DNA from: CAWHOW01 sp050013795
GTDB taxonomy: Bacteria > Bacteroidota > Bacteroidia > Bacteroidales > CG2-30-32-10
Reading direction: 5' to 3'
Assembly: GCA_050013795.1 (NCBI GenBank)
Contig: JBEKEO010000026.1
Coordinates: 1-27,952, forward strand
DNA length: 27,952 nucleotides
Shown here in pieces: positions 1 to 8,308 of this stretch. The notes beneath the pieces were generated by a model. That model worked only from the letters and a program-made list of their open reading frames with translations. It was not told where the DNA came from and made no database searches. Numbering within the stretch: position 1 is the first letter of the stretch; every line of letters starts with the position of its first letter. Position numbers and translations under genes: made by a program.

Positions 1-147
1 AGCGGGAACATAACTAAACATTTGTAAGCTGCCCGGATTACTTCCAAACGAAGTAACCGACTGCCAACCCTGAGAATATGAAAATGAAGTAAACAATGCA
101 AAGTAAATTGCAAAAGCAATGGATTTCAAAACTGTAATTTTTTTCAT
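1..147 (-). CDS. Secreted PHB-depolymerase-family esterase, N-terminal fragment
   Basis: Only the first 49 codons are inside the window; the gene runs off the left edge. It starts at an ATG whose complement lies at 145-147. Residues 1-26 form a signal peptide: a Lys-Lys start, a hydrophobic core rich in Ala/Phe, then SYSQ just before the mature start. The mature part begins GWQSVTSFGSNPGSLQMFSY, which resembles the opening of secreted esterase/PHB-depolymerase family proteins (FGxNPGxLxMxxYVP). The catalytic serine region is not present, so the family call rests on this short motif alone. It begins 9 bp after the stop of the upstream peptidase gene and probably shares its transcript. Confidence 0.6.
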   Translation of the reverse strand, partial: MKKITVLKSIAFAIYFALFTSFSYSQGWQSVTSFGSNPGSLQMFSYVPA

Positions 148-156
148 ATTAATTTA

Positions 157-990
157 TTATTTAGACAAAAGTAATTGCATTCTTTTACTTTTTAGATTTA
201 TATTATATTTTTTCGCTTCATCAATAAAGCTTTTCCCTATAGGTAATGACAAAGCGTTTTTGGTATCCGGTTTTTCAGGATGCCATTGCACAGCTATAAG
301 AAAAGACTTACCTTGTGGATATTTCCATTCAAAGGCTTCAACAATGCTGTCGTTTGCCCAAGCTGAAACTTTAAAGCAATCGGCCAATTTATCCACTGCC
401 TGGTGATGATTGCTTGCAACTGTATCTCCTTTTGTATCGCATTGATTAAAAAGATATGTCCCCTGCACAAGGCTAACATAATGCTTTGTATGCGTTCCTT
501 CTTTCGTCTGATGATGTACAATGGTATCATGATCCTTTGGAATATCAATAATAAGTGAGCCTCCCATTGCAACGTTTAAAACCTGCTCTCCTCTGCAGAT
601 GCCAAGCACAGGGAGTCTTAATTCCATAGCTTTTTTGATCAATGCAAACTCTAGTGTATCGCGTCTTTTATCTAGTTCACATCGGGAACTATCTTTTGTT
701 CTTCCATATCGTGCAGGATCAACATCAAGTCCACCGGTAAGTATCAATCCTGAACATTTTTCAAGAAGTTCACAAGCTTGTTCAGGTTTCTTCTTAATCA
801 TATCAACACAAACAATACTTTTATCGTAATGCGTTATCCACTTCACATAGTTGATATAATTTTTGTTTCCGCTGGCTTTGGAGAACGCAATAAATAATGT
901 ATCGTTCTTTAGACCATTCGCTATTAAAGTAAATGATGAAATGAAAAATATAAAAAGAAAGATGAAATATGTAATGGATATTTTTCTCAT
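157..990 (-). CDS. Exported class I glutamine amidotransferase-like peptidase (C26, PuuD-like)
   Basis: A 277-residue protein of the peptidase C26 family, whose best known members hydrolyse gamma-glutamyl bonds (gamma-glutamyl-GABA hydrolase PuuD). Visible hallmarks are LILTGGLDVDPARYG at about 82-96, the nucleophile elbow GICRGEQ with Cys132, and the VQWHPE motif with His237 and Glu239, giving a complete Cys-His-Glu triad. Residues 1-25 are strongly hydrophobic and look like a signal peptide or N-terminal anchor, so it probably acts outside the cytoplasm, unlike E. coli PuuD. The length fits the family. It starts 2 bp after the YciI-like gene and is followed 9 bp later by a secreted esterase, so it sits inside a minus-strand operon. 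The substrate is unknown. Confidence 0.85.
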   Translation of the reverse strand: MRKISITYFIFLFIFFISSFTLIANGLKNDTLFIAFSKASGNKNYINYVKWITHYDKSIVCVDMIKKKPEQACELLEKCSGLILTGGLDVDPARYGRTKDSSRCELDKRRDTLEFALIKKAMELRLPVLGICRGEQVLNVAMGGSLIIDIPKDHDTIVHHQTKEGTHTKHYVSLVQGTYLFNQCDTKGDTVASNHHQAVDKLADCFKVSAWANDSIVEAFEWKYPQGKSFLIAVQWHPEKPDTKNALSLPIGKSFIDEAKKYNINLKSKRMQLLLSK

Positions 991-992
991 TA

Positions 993-1280
993 TTATTCTT
1001 TATCGGATACTATCACCAGGTCCCATTCGAATAATCCATACCTGTAAAAGCCCTTTGCAATTATCGGGTCCTGCTCGGTAATTGTTTTTGCTTCTTCCAA
1101 ATCTTTTGCCTTAAATACTACCATGCCACTATTGATATTAGCGAAGCCTCCTCCAACAATATACCTTTCGGAAGCAACTCCTTTTAAATAATCAATATGG
1201 TTCTGAAAGTCCTGTTCAGTTCTCTCGGTTCCGTTATTTTTATAATCTATTCTTACAAATAATTTATCGCCCTGTTTCAC
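993..1280 (-). CDS. YciI-like protein
   Basis: A 95-residue single-domain protein of the YCII-related family (dimeric ferredoxin-like alpha-beta fold). The family's conserved His and Asp appear as His28 (in FQNHIDYLKG) and Asp71 (in TEQDPIIAKG). The closing FEWDLVI strand matches the usual end of the domain. Biochemical roles differ between members and none can be assigned here. The start codon is GTG: the last base of the codon lies at 1278, and the GTG overlaps the TGA stop of the upstream helicase as GTGA. This 4-bp overlap suggests coupled translation with the helicase. The next gene begins 2 bp after its stop. Confidence 0.8.
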   Translation of the reverse strand: MKQGDKLFVRIDYKNNGTERTEQDFQNHIDYLKGVASERYIVGGGFANINSGMVVFKAKDLEEAKTITEQDPIIAKGFYRYGLFEWDLVIVSDKE

Positions 1281-2464
1281 TTACTTTTTCTTTGTTTACT
1301 ATGACTTGGCTTATTAACATTATGTTCAGGGGCATCGCCGATGTGAGAAGGTAATTTTATTTTATAAACTGGCTTTTCTAAAAGCTTTTCAATAGCGGCA
1401 AACCTGCTTTTGTCCTTTTCATTAATAAAAGTAATGGCTACACCGTCAGTCTCAGCTCTTGCAGTACGGCCTATGCGATGTACATAATCTTCATAATCGT
1501 TGGGGACATCATAATTTATCACAAGATCGATATCTTCAATATCTATACCCCTTGAAAGGATATCTGTTGCAACAAGCACCTGCAGTTTCCGGCTTTTAAA
1601 ATCAATTAAAGCCTCTTCCCTGCTTTTCTGGTCAAGATCAGAGTGAATATCTTCGACTGAAAGGCCTGATTTTTTTAACTCATTGCTGAGTTGTTTCGTT
1701 TTTACTTTTGTCGAACAGAATACCAGCACGCTTCGAAGTTGTTTGTTCAGCAATAGTTCTTTTATAAGAGGAATTTTCTGATTGTCATGAACAACATAGG
1801 ATGCCTGCATGATGCGTTCTGCAGGTTTTGAAACAGCAATATTTATTTCAACAGGGTTCTTCAACACTTTCCTGGCAAGAGATCGAATTTCACTAGGCAT
1901 AGTAGCGGCAAACAGGAGGTTCTGCCTTGTTTCGGGAAGGAAAGAAATGATCTTCATGATGTCGTCATGAAATCCCATATCCAGCATACGGTCTGCTTCA
2001 TCAAGGATAAGATATTTAATTTCTGAGATTTTAACATAACCACCGTTCAGGTGAGCTATCATACGGCCGGGTGTGCAAATAACCACATCAGCGCCTTCGG
2101 TGAGCGCCTGCTGCTCCTGCGTATACGAAATACCATCAGTGCCTCCGTAAACTGCAATGGAGCTTACAGGAGTGAAATAAGAAAATCCCTGGAAATGCTG
2201 GTCAATCTGCACTGCTAACTCTCGTGTAGGAACAATTACAAGCGCATGGATATTTCCATCCTGCGGTGAATTTGTAATTTTCTGAATTACAGGAAGCAGG
2301 AATGCGGCTGTTTTTCCTGTACCTGTTTGTGCTGAAGCTATCAGGTCTTTTCCTTCAAGGATAACAGGAATTGCTTTCTCCTGTATAGGTGTTGCCGTTT
2401 CAAAACCAATGGCTTCAATACCTTCCAACAGCTGCGGACTGAATCCGAATTCGTTAAATTGCAT
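1277..2464 (-). CDS. DEAD-box ATP-dependent RNA helicase (RhlE-like)
   Basis: A 395-residue superfamily 2 RNA helicase. In order: Q motif (FGFSPQLLEGI...TPIQ, 6-28), Walker A AQTGTGKT (45-52), PTRELA (79-84), TPGR (131-134), DEAD (155-158), motif III read as AAT (186-188) instead of the usual SAT, then the second RecA-like lobe with VLVFCST (247-252), LVATDILSRGID (297-308) and HRIGRTARA (329-337). The short basic tail ends in SKQRKSK. The length and motifs fit the RhlE/DeaD group used in ribosome assembly and RNA turnover; the exact target is not visible. It is 77 bp downstream of the methyltransferase gene, with a possible -7 element (TAACTTTA) at 2493-2500, and overlaps the YciI-like gene by 4 bp. 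Confidence 0.93.
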   Translation of the reverse strand: MQFNEFGFSPQLLEGIEAIGFETATPIQEKAIPVILEGKDLIASAQTGTGKTAAFLLPVIQKITNSPQDGNIHALVIVPTRELAVQIDQHFQGFSYFTPVSSIAVYGGTDGISYTQEQQALTEGADVVICTPGRMIAHLNGGYVKISEIKYLILDEADRMLDMGFHDDIMKIISFLPETRQNLLFAATMPSEIRSLARKVLKNPVEINIAVSKPAERIMQASYVVHDNQKIPLIKELLLNKQLRSVLVFCSTKVKTKQLSNELKKSGLSVEDIHSDLDQKSREEALIDFKSRKLQVLVATDILSRGIDIEDIDLVINYDVPNDYEDYVHRIGRTARAETDGVAITFINEKDKSRFAAIEKLLEKPVYKIKLPSHIGDAPEHNVNKPSHSKQRKSK

Positions 2465-2517
2465 CAGGCAGTTAAATATATACTTAAGGTTGTAAAGTTA
2501 CGGAAATAATGCGAATA

Positions 2518-2537
2518 TGGCATTTGATGAGACGAGG
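2518..2537 (+). repeat. Fragment of the palindromic element found upstream of trmN6
   Basis: This 20-bp stretch, lying just past the methyltransferase stop, reads TGGCATTTGAT followed by GAGACGAGG, the two blocks overlapping by GA. The same two blocks occur on the minus strand of the MITE-like element at 3281-3410, there separated by an 11-base insert that forms one arm and the loop of a hairpin. It looks like a remnant of a second copy. The match is short, so chance cannot be excluded. Confidence 0.35.
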
Positions 2538-2541
2538 TAGT

Positions 2542-3246
2542 TTAGAAATTAATATAGAATTCCTTTGTAAGTTTCCTATATTCAGGCGTGTATGATTTTC
2601 CCTCTTTATCGAGTATGGCAATAACGTTATTGGTACAACTTTTCTTTGCGCGCTCCAGTTGCAATAGTTTGCGGTTGGGCTTTGCCCCTGTTTTGGGTTC
2701 AACATCGGTAACTTTGGTAATATAATAGCCTTCAATCAGCGCCAGCTCGCAAAAATGAGGGACAATGTTGTATGGCAGTATAGTGCTGAATTTGCCATGC
2801 TGTGCCAGCAACCTCAAGGAGCCCGAAAGAAGTTCCTCAAACGAAAGCGAATCGGCATGCCGCGCAAGTCGTCTTTTCTTATCATTGGTTTTAAGGGAGT
2901 TGATAAAATAAGGAGGACAGCAAACAATAAGGTCGAACTTCTGTTCGCAAACCTTGATATACTCCTGTATGGAGGAACGAACAACAGTTAAACGCTTTTG
3001 CCACGGACTGTTTGCGAAATTTTCCTCAGCCTGCTGGTAAGCATCCCTATCAATTTCAACAGCAGTTATCAGTGCCTTGCTTCGCTGTGCCAGCATAAGG
3101 GCAATAACCCCGCTGCCTGTGCCAATATCAAGGATGGAAGCCGAACCGTCAACATCTGCCCAGGCACCAAGCAGACAGCCATCGGTGCCTATTTTCATGG
3201 CACAGTTGGAATCGTTAATGCTGAACTGTTTGAACTGGAAACTCAC
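2542..3246 (-). CDS. TrmN6-like tRNA1(Val) adenine-N6 methyltransferase, NPPY changed to CPPY
   Basis: A 234-residue class I SAM-dependent methyltransferase. The start FQFKQFSINDSNCAMKIGTD closely follows the N-terminus of E. coli TrmN6/YfiC ([20 protein letters not shown]), which methylates A37 of tRNA1(Val). The SAM-binding motif I is ILDIGTGSG (38-46), with the acidic VEID at 63-66. The catalytic motif IV, normally NPPY in N6-adenine methyltransferases, reads CPPY here (110-113); the codon is TGT, two changes from an Asn codon. The start is GTG; no in-frame ATG lies between it and the upstream stop. Because the N-terminal signature is so specific I keep the TrmN6 family call, but activity on adenine is less certain. 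Confidence 0.8.
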   Translation of the reverse strand: MSFQFKQFSINDSNCAMKIGTDGCLLGAWADVDGSASILDIGTGSGVIALMLAQRSKALITAVEIDRDAYQQAEENFANSPWQKRLTVVRSSIQEYIKVCEQKFDLIVCCPPYFINSLKTNDKKRRLARHADSLSFEELLSGSLRLLAQHGKFSTILPYNIVPHFCELALIEGYYITKVTDVEPKTGAKPNRKLLQLERAKKSCTNNVIAILDKEGKSYTPEYRKLTKEFYINF

Positions 3247-3280
3247 TTGAGGATGATACCAATTTGATTATACATAACAT

Positions 3281-3410
3281 GGTCACACAGGAGGAGAGGC
3301 GGAGCCTCGTCTCGAAGTGAGACCATCAAATGCCAGACTTCGAGACGTGGAGTTTATCCTGACAGCTTGTCCCGACTTGTCGGGAAAGGAAGGGCTCCTC
3401 AGTCTGACAA
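3281..3410. repeat. MITE-like palindromic element with imperfect terminal inverted repeats
   Basis: The rimM-trmN6 gap holds a dense set of inverted repeats. The ends are imperfect inverted copies: GTCACACAGGAGGAG at 3282-3296 and, on the other strand, GTCAGACTGAGGAG (complement of 3395-3408). Inside are hairpins GAGGC/GCCTC (3296-3308), an 11-bp perfect pair CGTCTCGAAGT/ACTTCGAGACG (3308-3318 and 3337-3347), and TCCCGAC/GTCGGGA with a 2-base loop (3370-3385). No reading frame is apparent. It is more GC-rich than the flanking non-coding DNA. Such elements recur in many Bacteroidota genomes, but copy number cannot be judged from one window. It could also act as a transcription attenuator after rimM. 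Confidence 0.55.
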
Positions 3411-3433
3411 TTTTTATTACCTTTTTCCCCATA

Positions 3434-3964
3434 TCATTGGTTAAGGTAGATGTCAATTAAACCGTCGGGGGCATCGATAAGAATTGTTTTTTTCTTCTTA
3501 TCGATCTTATGGATGATATTCTCGTTAGCGGGTATCAATATCTCTATTGTTCCCTTTTTAATTTCCAGTATAAGCTGCTGTGGCATTTCCATTACATGGC
3601 TCACCTCGCCTATATCGCCATAAGTATCATCAACAACCTTAAACCCGACCAGATCTTTAAATGTTATTTCTTTCTTTTTTGGCTTGGGTAAATCCGATAA
3701 AGGGATAAACACATTGCATTTCAGATATTGTTGTGCCTTGGCTGCATTATCAATATCATGGAATTTGATTATAAAAGAAGATGTCCCGGCCAGAATAAGT
3801 AAATCAATAAAAAAAGGAATTAGTTGTCCATTGATTTCAATAAAAACTGATTCCGGTTTTTTAAGATTCAGAGAAATTTCTTCTCTTGAAAGAAATATAA
3901 GTTCGCCTTTGAATCCGTGAGTTTTAAAAATATATCCAAGATGATAGCATTCTTCTCTTTTCAT
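3434..3964 (-). CDS. rimM: Ribosome maturation factor RimM
   Basis: A 176-residue protein matching RimM, which binds S19 in the 30S head and helps late maturation of 16S rRNA. The N-terminal beta-barrel begins CYHLGYIFKTHGFKGELIF (residues 6-24), the standard RimM opening with the GxKGE turn. The C-terminal PRC-barrel covers about 100-176, with LVGFKVVDDTYGDIGEV and the closing LIPANENIIHKIDKKKKTIL, close to the family's IPxxxxxxxxVDxxxxxI pattern. It starts 14 bp after rpsP, the near-universal rpsP-rimM pairing. trmD, which follows in many bacteria, is absent here. Its end is followed by a palindromic element. Confidence 0.95.
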   Translation of the reverse strand: MKREECYHLGYIFKTHGFKGELIFLSREEISLNLKKPESVFIEINGQLIPFFIDLLILAGTSSFIIKFHDIDNAAKAQQYLKCNVFIPLSDLPKPKKKEITFKDLVGFKVVDDTYGDIGEVSHVMEMPQQLILEIKKGTIEILIPANENIIHKIDKKKKTILIDAPDGLIDIYLNQ

Positions 3965-3978
3965 CAGCGAAGAAACTA

Positions 3979-4533
3979 CTATGCTTCTGTCTTTGGTTCT
4001 TCTTCTTTTTGTTGTTCAGGCTCTTGGGCAGCTACTTCTGTTGCTTCTTCCGCTTTCTCTTCTTTTTCAAGTAATTTAGCCCGTTTCTTAGCTATAGCAC
4101 TTTCTCTTTCTTCATTAACTTTAGCTTCAGATTCCAGTCGTTTTTTCATTTCTGACTTAGATTCCTGAGCTTTCTGGTTTATCTTGCTGCTGATCTTTGC
4201 CTGTTTTTCAGTAAGCCACTGCTGAAATTTAGCTTCTGCTGCTTCCTGTGTAAGAGCGCCTTTTGTAACACCTTTCAAAAGGTGATTCTTGTATAGTACA
4301 CCTTTGTACGACAGGATAGCTTTTGCCGTGTCAGAAGGGCTTGCTCCTTTCTGAAGCCAAGTAAGGGCTTTATCCATGTCCAGATCAATTGTTGCAGGTA
4401 TGGTAAGAGGGTTATACGATCCGATTCTTTCAATAAATCTCCCGTCTCGTGGTGCCCGACCATCCGTAATTACAATATGGTAATAAGGCTGCCCTTTCTT
4501 GCCATATCTCTGTAATCTCATTCTTGTTGCCAT
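3979..4533 (-). CDS. rpsP: 30S ribosomal protein S16 with long charged tail
   Basis: Residues 1-80 are a canonical S16: MATRMRLQRYGKKGQPYYHI, then DGRFIERIGSYNPL and the DKALTWLQKGASPSDT helix. S16 is a small-subunit protein that helps fold the 16S 5' domain. The protein is 184 residues, about twice the E. coli length. The extra 100 residues are rich in Lys, Glu and Ala (KRAKLLEKEEKAEEATEV and similar), likely a charged helix followed by an acidic disordered end. This kind of extension is common in Bacteroidota S16, so it is not a fusion artefact. First gene of the rpsP-rimM operon, with a convincing promoter 44-73 bp upstream. Confidence 0.95.
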   Translation of the reverse strand: MATRMRLQRYGKKGQPYYHIVITDGRAPRDGRFIERIGSYNPLTIPATIDLDMDKALTWLQKGASPSDTAKAILSYKGVLYKNHLLKGVTKGALTQEAAEAKFQQWLTEKQAKISSKINQKAQESKSEMKKRLESEAKVNEERESAIAKKRAKLLEKEEKAEEATEVAAQEPEQQKEEEPKTEA

Positions 4534-4576
4534 AAATTAGATTTAATTGTTTGTTAATAATTTTGAATTTGGGGTG

Positions 4577-4606
4577 CAAATATCCGATATTTTTTTGATT
4601 TTCAAA
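4577..4606 (-). promoter_or_regulatory. Promoter of rpsP-rimM
   Basis: Read on the minus strand, a TTTG -33 box (4603-4606) is followed by an 18-base spacer and GATATTTG (4577-4584), a one-base variant of the Bacteroidota -7 consensus TAnnTTTG. Transcription would begin near 4570, leaving a leader of about 35 bases before the rpsP ATG. Confidence 0.55.
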
Positions 4607-4796
4607 AGTATTTGAGAAAATAATTCTATTATAATAGCAAATCTATATAATCTTAGTATTTTTTTCAACACTACCCATTCCCGCAATATCAGGGGTATAC
4701 ACTTTATTTATCAACAGTCATATTTTATCTTTTCTTTTTGGTTAATTTTACAAAATTAGATTTTCCCGTTTTCACTTTCCTTATAAACCTGCATAT

Positions 4797-7700
4797 ATGC
4801 CCGACTTTACACATTTACACGTTCATACTCAGTATTCAATTCTAGACGGGCAGAGCGACATTAAAACGTTAATGGACAAGGTTAAGGAATATGGCATGAA
4901 TTCCCTTGCCATTACCGATCATGGAAACATGTTCGGAGTACTTGAGTTCTTAAAAGCAGCCAGGGAAAAAGGGGTGAAGCCACTGATAGGCTGTGAAATG
5001 TATGTGGCAGAAGTAAGCAGGCATGATAAAAAGGGGAAAGAAGACAGAAGCGGCTTCCATCTGATATTGCTTGCAAAGAATTATGAAGGATATAAAAACC
5101 TGTCACGCCTGTGTTCTCTTGCCTTCCAAAAAGACGCCTTTTATTATACACCGCGTGTTGATAAGGAGTTGCTCCTGAAGTACCACGAAGGGTTGATCGC
5201 ATCAACTGCGTGTCTTGCCGGTGAAATAGCTTACAACATCCTGCATCATAGTGAAAAGAAAGCCGAAGAAGCCCTCGCGGACTATCTCGATATTTTTGGC
5301 GGGGATTTTTACCTTGAACTAATGGATCACGGGCTGAAAGAACAGCATGAAGTTAATAAAGTGCTGCTTCGTCTTGCGCAAAAATTCAACATTAAGCTTA
5401 TTGCCACAAACGACGCTCATTTTGTGAATGCCGAGGATGCAAAAGCGCATGATATACTTGTATGCCTCAATACTGGTAAAGATTATGACGATCCGAAGAG
5501 GATGAAATATACCGGGAATGAATATTTAAGGTCACCAGAAGAAATGGCTAAGCTTTTTGATTATTGCCCCGAAGCCTTGGCCAATACACAGGAAATAGTA
5601 AGTAAGATCGAAGAATATGACCTGAAACAGGATGTTATTTTACCCAGCTTTCCTTTACCCGAAAAGTTTAACGATGAGAATGAATTCCTGTCCCACCTTG
5701 CATTTGAAGGAGCGGAAAAAGTATACCCTGAAGTAAATGCGGAAATTACTTCTAGGATAAACTATGAATTAAATGTTATAAAGGAAAAGGGATTTGCCGG
5801 ATATTTCCTCATTGTGCAGGATTATATCAACGAAGCAAAGAAAATTGGCGTTGCCGTTGGCCCGGGCCGTGGTTCTGCGGCAGGCTCTGCAGTAGCATTC
5901 TGTATAGGTATTACAGGAATTGATCCATTGAAATATAATCTCCTTTTCGAACGTTTTCTTAATCCTGAAAGACCTTCAATGCCGGATATAGACGTGGACT
6001 TTGATGACGATGGCAGAGAATCAGTAAAGGATTATGTTGTAAAGAAATACGGCTCTGAAAAAGTTGCCCAGATAGTTACTTTTGGCACTATGGCTGCCAA
6101 ATCGGCTATACGAGATGTGGCAAGAGTGCTTAAACTCCCATTGTCGGAAGCAGACAGGCTGGCAAAACTTGTTCCTTTTGATGCTAAAATGACTCTCAAA
6201 AAAGCTTTTGCTGATGTCCCTGAATTAAAAGAAGCCAAAGAAAAAGGCAGCCAGCTTGTCAGAGACACCCTTAAATATGCTGCCCAGCTTGAAGGTTCAA
6301 TAAGGCATACTGGCGTTCATGCCTGCGGCATCATCATCGGAAAAAATAACCTGATGGAGCATCTGCCGCTGAGCACAGCCAAAGATACAGACCTAATGGT
6401 AACCCAGTATGAAGGCGAACAGGTAAGTTATGTGGGAATGCTGAAAATGGATTTCCTCGGACTGAAAACTCTTTCCATCATCAAAGACGCAATAGAAAAC
6501 ATAGAACTCCGTCATCATATTAAAATTGATATAGATACCATTCCTTTGGATGACCCTCTTACATTTAAGTTGTATCAGAAGGGTGACACGGTGGGGACTT
6601 TTCAATTTGAATCGGAGGGAATGCGCAGTCATTTAAAGGAACTTAAGCCAACCGATTTTGAAGACCTTATTGCGATGAATGCCTTGTATCGCCCGGGACC
6701 TATGGATTATATTCCATTATTTATCGACCGCAAGCTGGGAAGAGTTCCGATAGAATACCCGCATGTATGGCTTGAAGATATCCTGAAGCCCACTTATGGC
6801 ATAATGGTTTACCAGGAACAGATCATGCAGGCTGCGCAGATCATGGCAGGCTATTCGCTTGGAGCTGCCGATGTGCTAAGGAAAGCAATGGGAAAGAAAC
6901 TTGCGGATGTGATGGAAAAAGAGAAAGCAAAATTTCTTAAGGGAGCATCAGATAAAGGAGTGGACAAAGAAAAAGCCGAAGAAGTTTTTAATGTAATGGA
7001 AAAGTTCGCGAATTATGGTTTCAACCGTTCTCATGCTGCTGCTTATACTGTTGTTGCCTATCAAACAGCATACCTTAAAGCACATTACCCGGCAGAATAT
7101 ATGGCAGCCGTGCTTACAAGAAATTTAAATGACATCAAGAAAGTTACATTTTACATGGACGAGTGCAAAAGGGCAGGCATTCCCGTTCTTGGTCCCGATG
7201 TTAACGAAAGTCAGTTCAAATTTGTAGTAAATGATAAAGGTGCTGTACGTTTCGGACTAGGCGCCGTTAAAGGAGTGGGCGAAGCTGCTGTTGAAGCCAT
7301 TGTTTTGGAACGCAAAGCAAACGGAGCATATAAGACTATCTTTGATCTGGCCAAACGGGTGAATCTTCGTTCATGCAACAAGCGATGCCTCGAAGCGCTT
7401 GCAATGGCAGGGGCCTTTGACGGGTTTAAAGATTCACACCGGGCCCAATATGTGCATAAAGAAGATAACGAAGAAACCATATTCCTTGATAAGGTTATAA
7501 AACACGCCAATAATATTGCTGGTAAGAATTCATCGACCCAACATTCTTTATTTGGCGATACGGATGATGTTGTTATTCCCGATCCGAAGCTTCCAGAATG
7601 TGAGCCATGGTCGAAAATGGAACTGCTGAACAAGGAAAGGGAAGTAACTGGAATTTATATTTCCGGGCATCCCCTGCAGGATTACAAAATTGAAATAGAT

Positions 7701-8255
7701 AATTTCTGCAATGTAAAAATCAACGACCTGGATGACCTTAAAAAGCTGCGGAACAGGGAACTTGTTTTTGCAGGCATCATCACTTCTGTGAACCATAAAA
7801 CGTTAAAATCCGGCAATCCGTTTGGCAATTTCACGATAGAAGACTACGACGGAACCATTCAACTGGCTTTGTTCTCGGAGGATTACCTGAAGTTCAAGCA
7901 TTTTCTGAATAAAGATGCCCTGCTGTTCATCAAAGCAAGGGTGCAGTTAAAATACGGGACAAAAGATGTGCTTGAAATAAAGATAACCAATATAGGACTG
8001 CTTTCTGAAGTGCTGAAAAAATGTGTCAGCGATATTACGTTGAAAATGTCACTTACTGATATTTCTGAAGAGTTTATCGACCGCATCTTAAAAACCATTA
8101 AAAAGAAATCAGGCAACTGCAACTTAAAGTTCGCTGTATTCGATTCGCTTGAGAATATTTCCATCGAACTTCCTTCAAGAAAGATGAAGGTCGATTCAAC
8201 AGACCTATTGAAGGTAATTGCAGGATTTCCTGAAATAAAATTCAAAATAAATTAA
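4797..8255 (+). CDS. dnaE: DNA polymerase III alpha subunit
   Basis: The replicative polymerase catalytic subunit, 1152 residues. The N-terminal PHP domain opens with FTHLHVHTQYSILDG (4-18). The polymerase core has the GPGRGSAAGS loop (about 354-363) and the catalytic PDIDVDF (396-402), where Asp397 and Asp399 correspond to the metal-binding aspartates of E. coli DnaE. RHTGVHACGIII near 502 and YRPGPMDYIP near 638 are typical. A helix-hairpin-helix (GLGAVKGVGEAAVEAIV) lies near 820. QHSLF (915-919) fits the beta-clamp binding motif. An OB-fold runs from about 988 to 1060. It is divergently transcribed from rpsP. A possible promoter is TTTG at 4737-4740 with TAGATTTT at 4757-4764. trxA follows 53 bp downstream. 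Confidence 0.97.
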   Translation: MPDFTHLHVHTQYSILDGQSDIKTLMDKVKEYGMNSLAITDHGNMFGVLEFLKAAREKGVKPLIGCEMYVAEVSRHDKKGKEDRSGFHLILLAKNYEGYKNLSRLCSLAFQKDAFYYTPRVDKELLLKYHEGLIASTACLAGEIAYNILHHSEKKAEEALADYLDIFGGDFYLELMDHGLKEQHEVNKVLLRLAQKFNIKLIATNDAHFVNAEDAKAHDILVCLNTGKDYDDPKRMKYTGNEYLRSPEEMAKLFDYCPEALANTQEIVSKIEEYDLKQDVILPSFPLPEKFNDENEFLSHLAFEGAEKVYPEVNAEITSRINYELNVIKEKGFAGYFLIVQDYINEAKKIGVAVGPGRGSAAGSAVAFCIGITGIDPLKYNLLFERFLNPERPSMPDIDVDFDDDGRESVKDYVVKKYGSEKVAQIVTFGTMAAKSAIRDVARVLKLPLSEADRLAKLVPFDAKMTLKKAFADVPELKEAKEKGSQLVRDTLKYAAQLEGSIRHTGVHACGIIIGKNNLMEHLPLSTAKDTDLMVTQYEGEQVSYVGMLKMDFLGLKTLSIIKDAIENIELRHHIKIDIDTIPLDDPLTFKLYQKGDTVGTFQFESEGMRSHLKELKPTDFEDLIAMNALYRPGPMDYIPLFIDRKLGRVPIEYPHVWLEDILKPTYGIMVYQEQIMQAAQIMAGYSLGAADVLRKAMGKKLADVMEKEKAKFLKGASDKGVDKEKAEEVFNVMEKFANYGFNRSHAAAYTVVAYQTAYLKAHYPAEYMAAVLTRNLNDIKKVTFYMDECKRAGIPVLGPDVNESQFKFVVNDKGAVRFGLGAVKGVGEAAVEAIVLERKANGAYKTIFDLAKRVNLRSCNKRCLEALAMAGAFDGFKDSHRAQYVHKEDNEETIFLDKVIKHANNIAGKNSSTQHSLFGDTDDVVIPDPKLPECEPWSKMELLNKEREVTGIYISGHPLQDYKIEIDNFCNVKINDLDDLKKLRNRELVFAGIITSVNHKTLKSGNPFGNFTIEDYDGTIQLALFSEDYLKFKHFLNKDALLFIKARVQLKYGTKDVLEIKITNIGLLSEVLKKCVSDITLKMSLTDISEEFIDRILKTIKKKSGNCNLKFAVFDSLENISIELPSRKMKVDSTDLLKVIAGFPEIKFKIN

Positions 8256-8285
8256 ACAAAGAATATTTTTAATTACAGAATCATT

Positions 8286-8293
8286 TATATTTG
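8286..8293 (+). promoter_or_regulatory. -7 element of trxA promoter
   Basis: TATATTTG matches the Bacteroidota -7 consensus TAnnTTTG exactly and lies 15 bp before the trxA ATG. No clear TTG -33 box is spaced correctly; an AT-rich run precedes it. The element excludes the TTG at 8291 as a translation start for trxA. Confidence 0.5.
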
Positions 8294-8308
8294 CTTAAAA
8301 AAAAAGAT

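Noticed and set aside
3979..4290. Fusion of S16 to another protein
   Set aside because: The C-terminal extension is low-complexity Lys/Glu/Ala sequence, as is common for S16 in this phylum; no second domain is seen.
8291..8308. TTG start of thioredoxin at 8291
   Set aside because: It overlaps the exact -7 promoter element; the ATG at 8309 gives the normal thioredoxin N-terminus.
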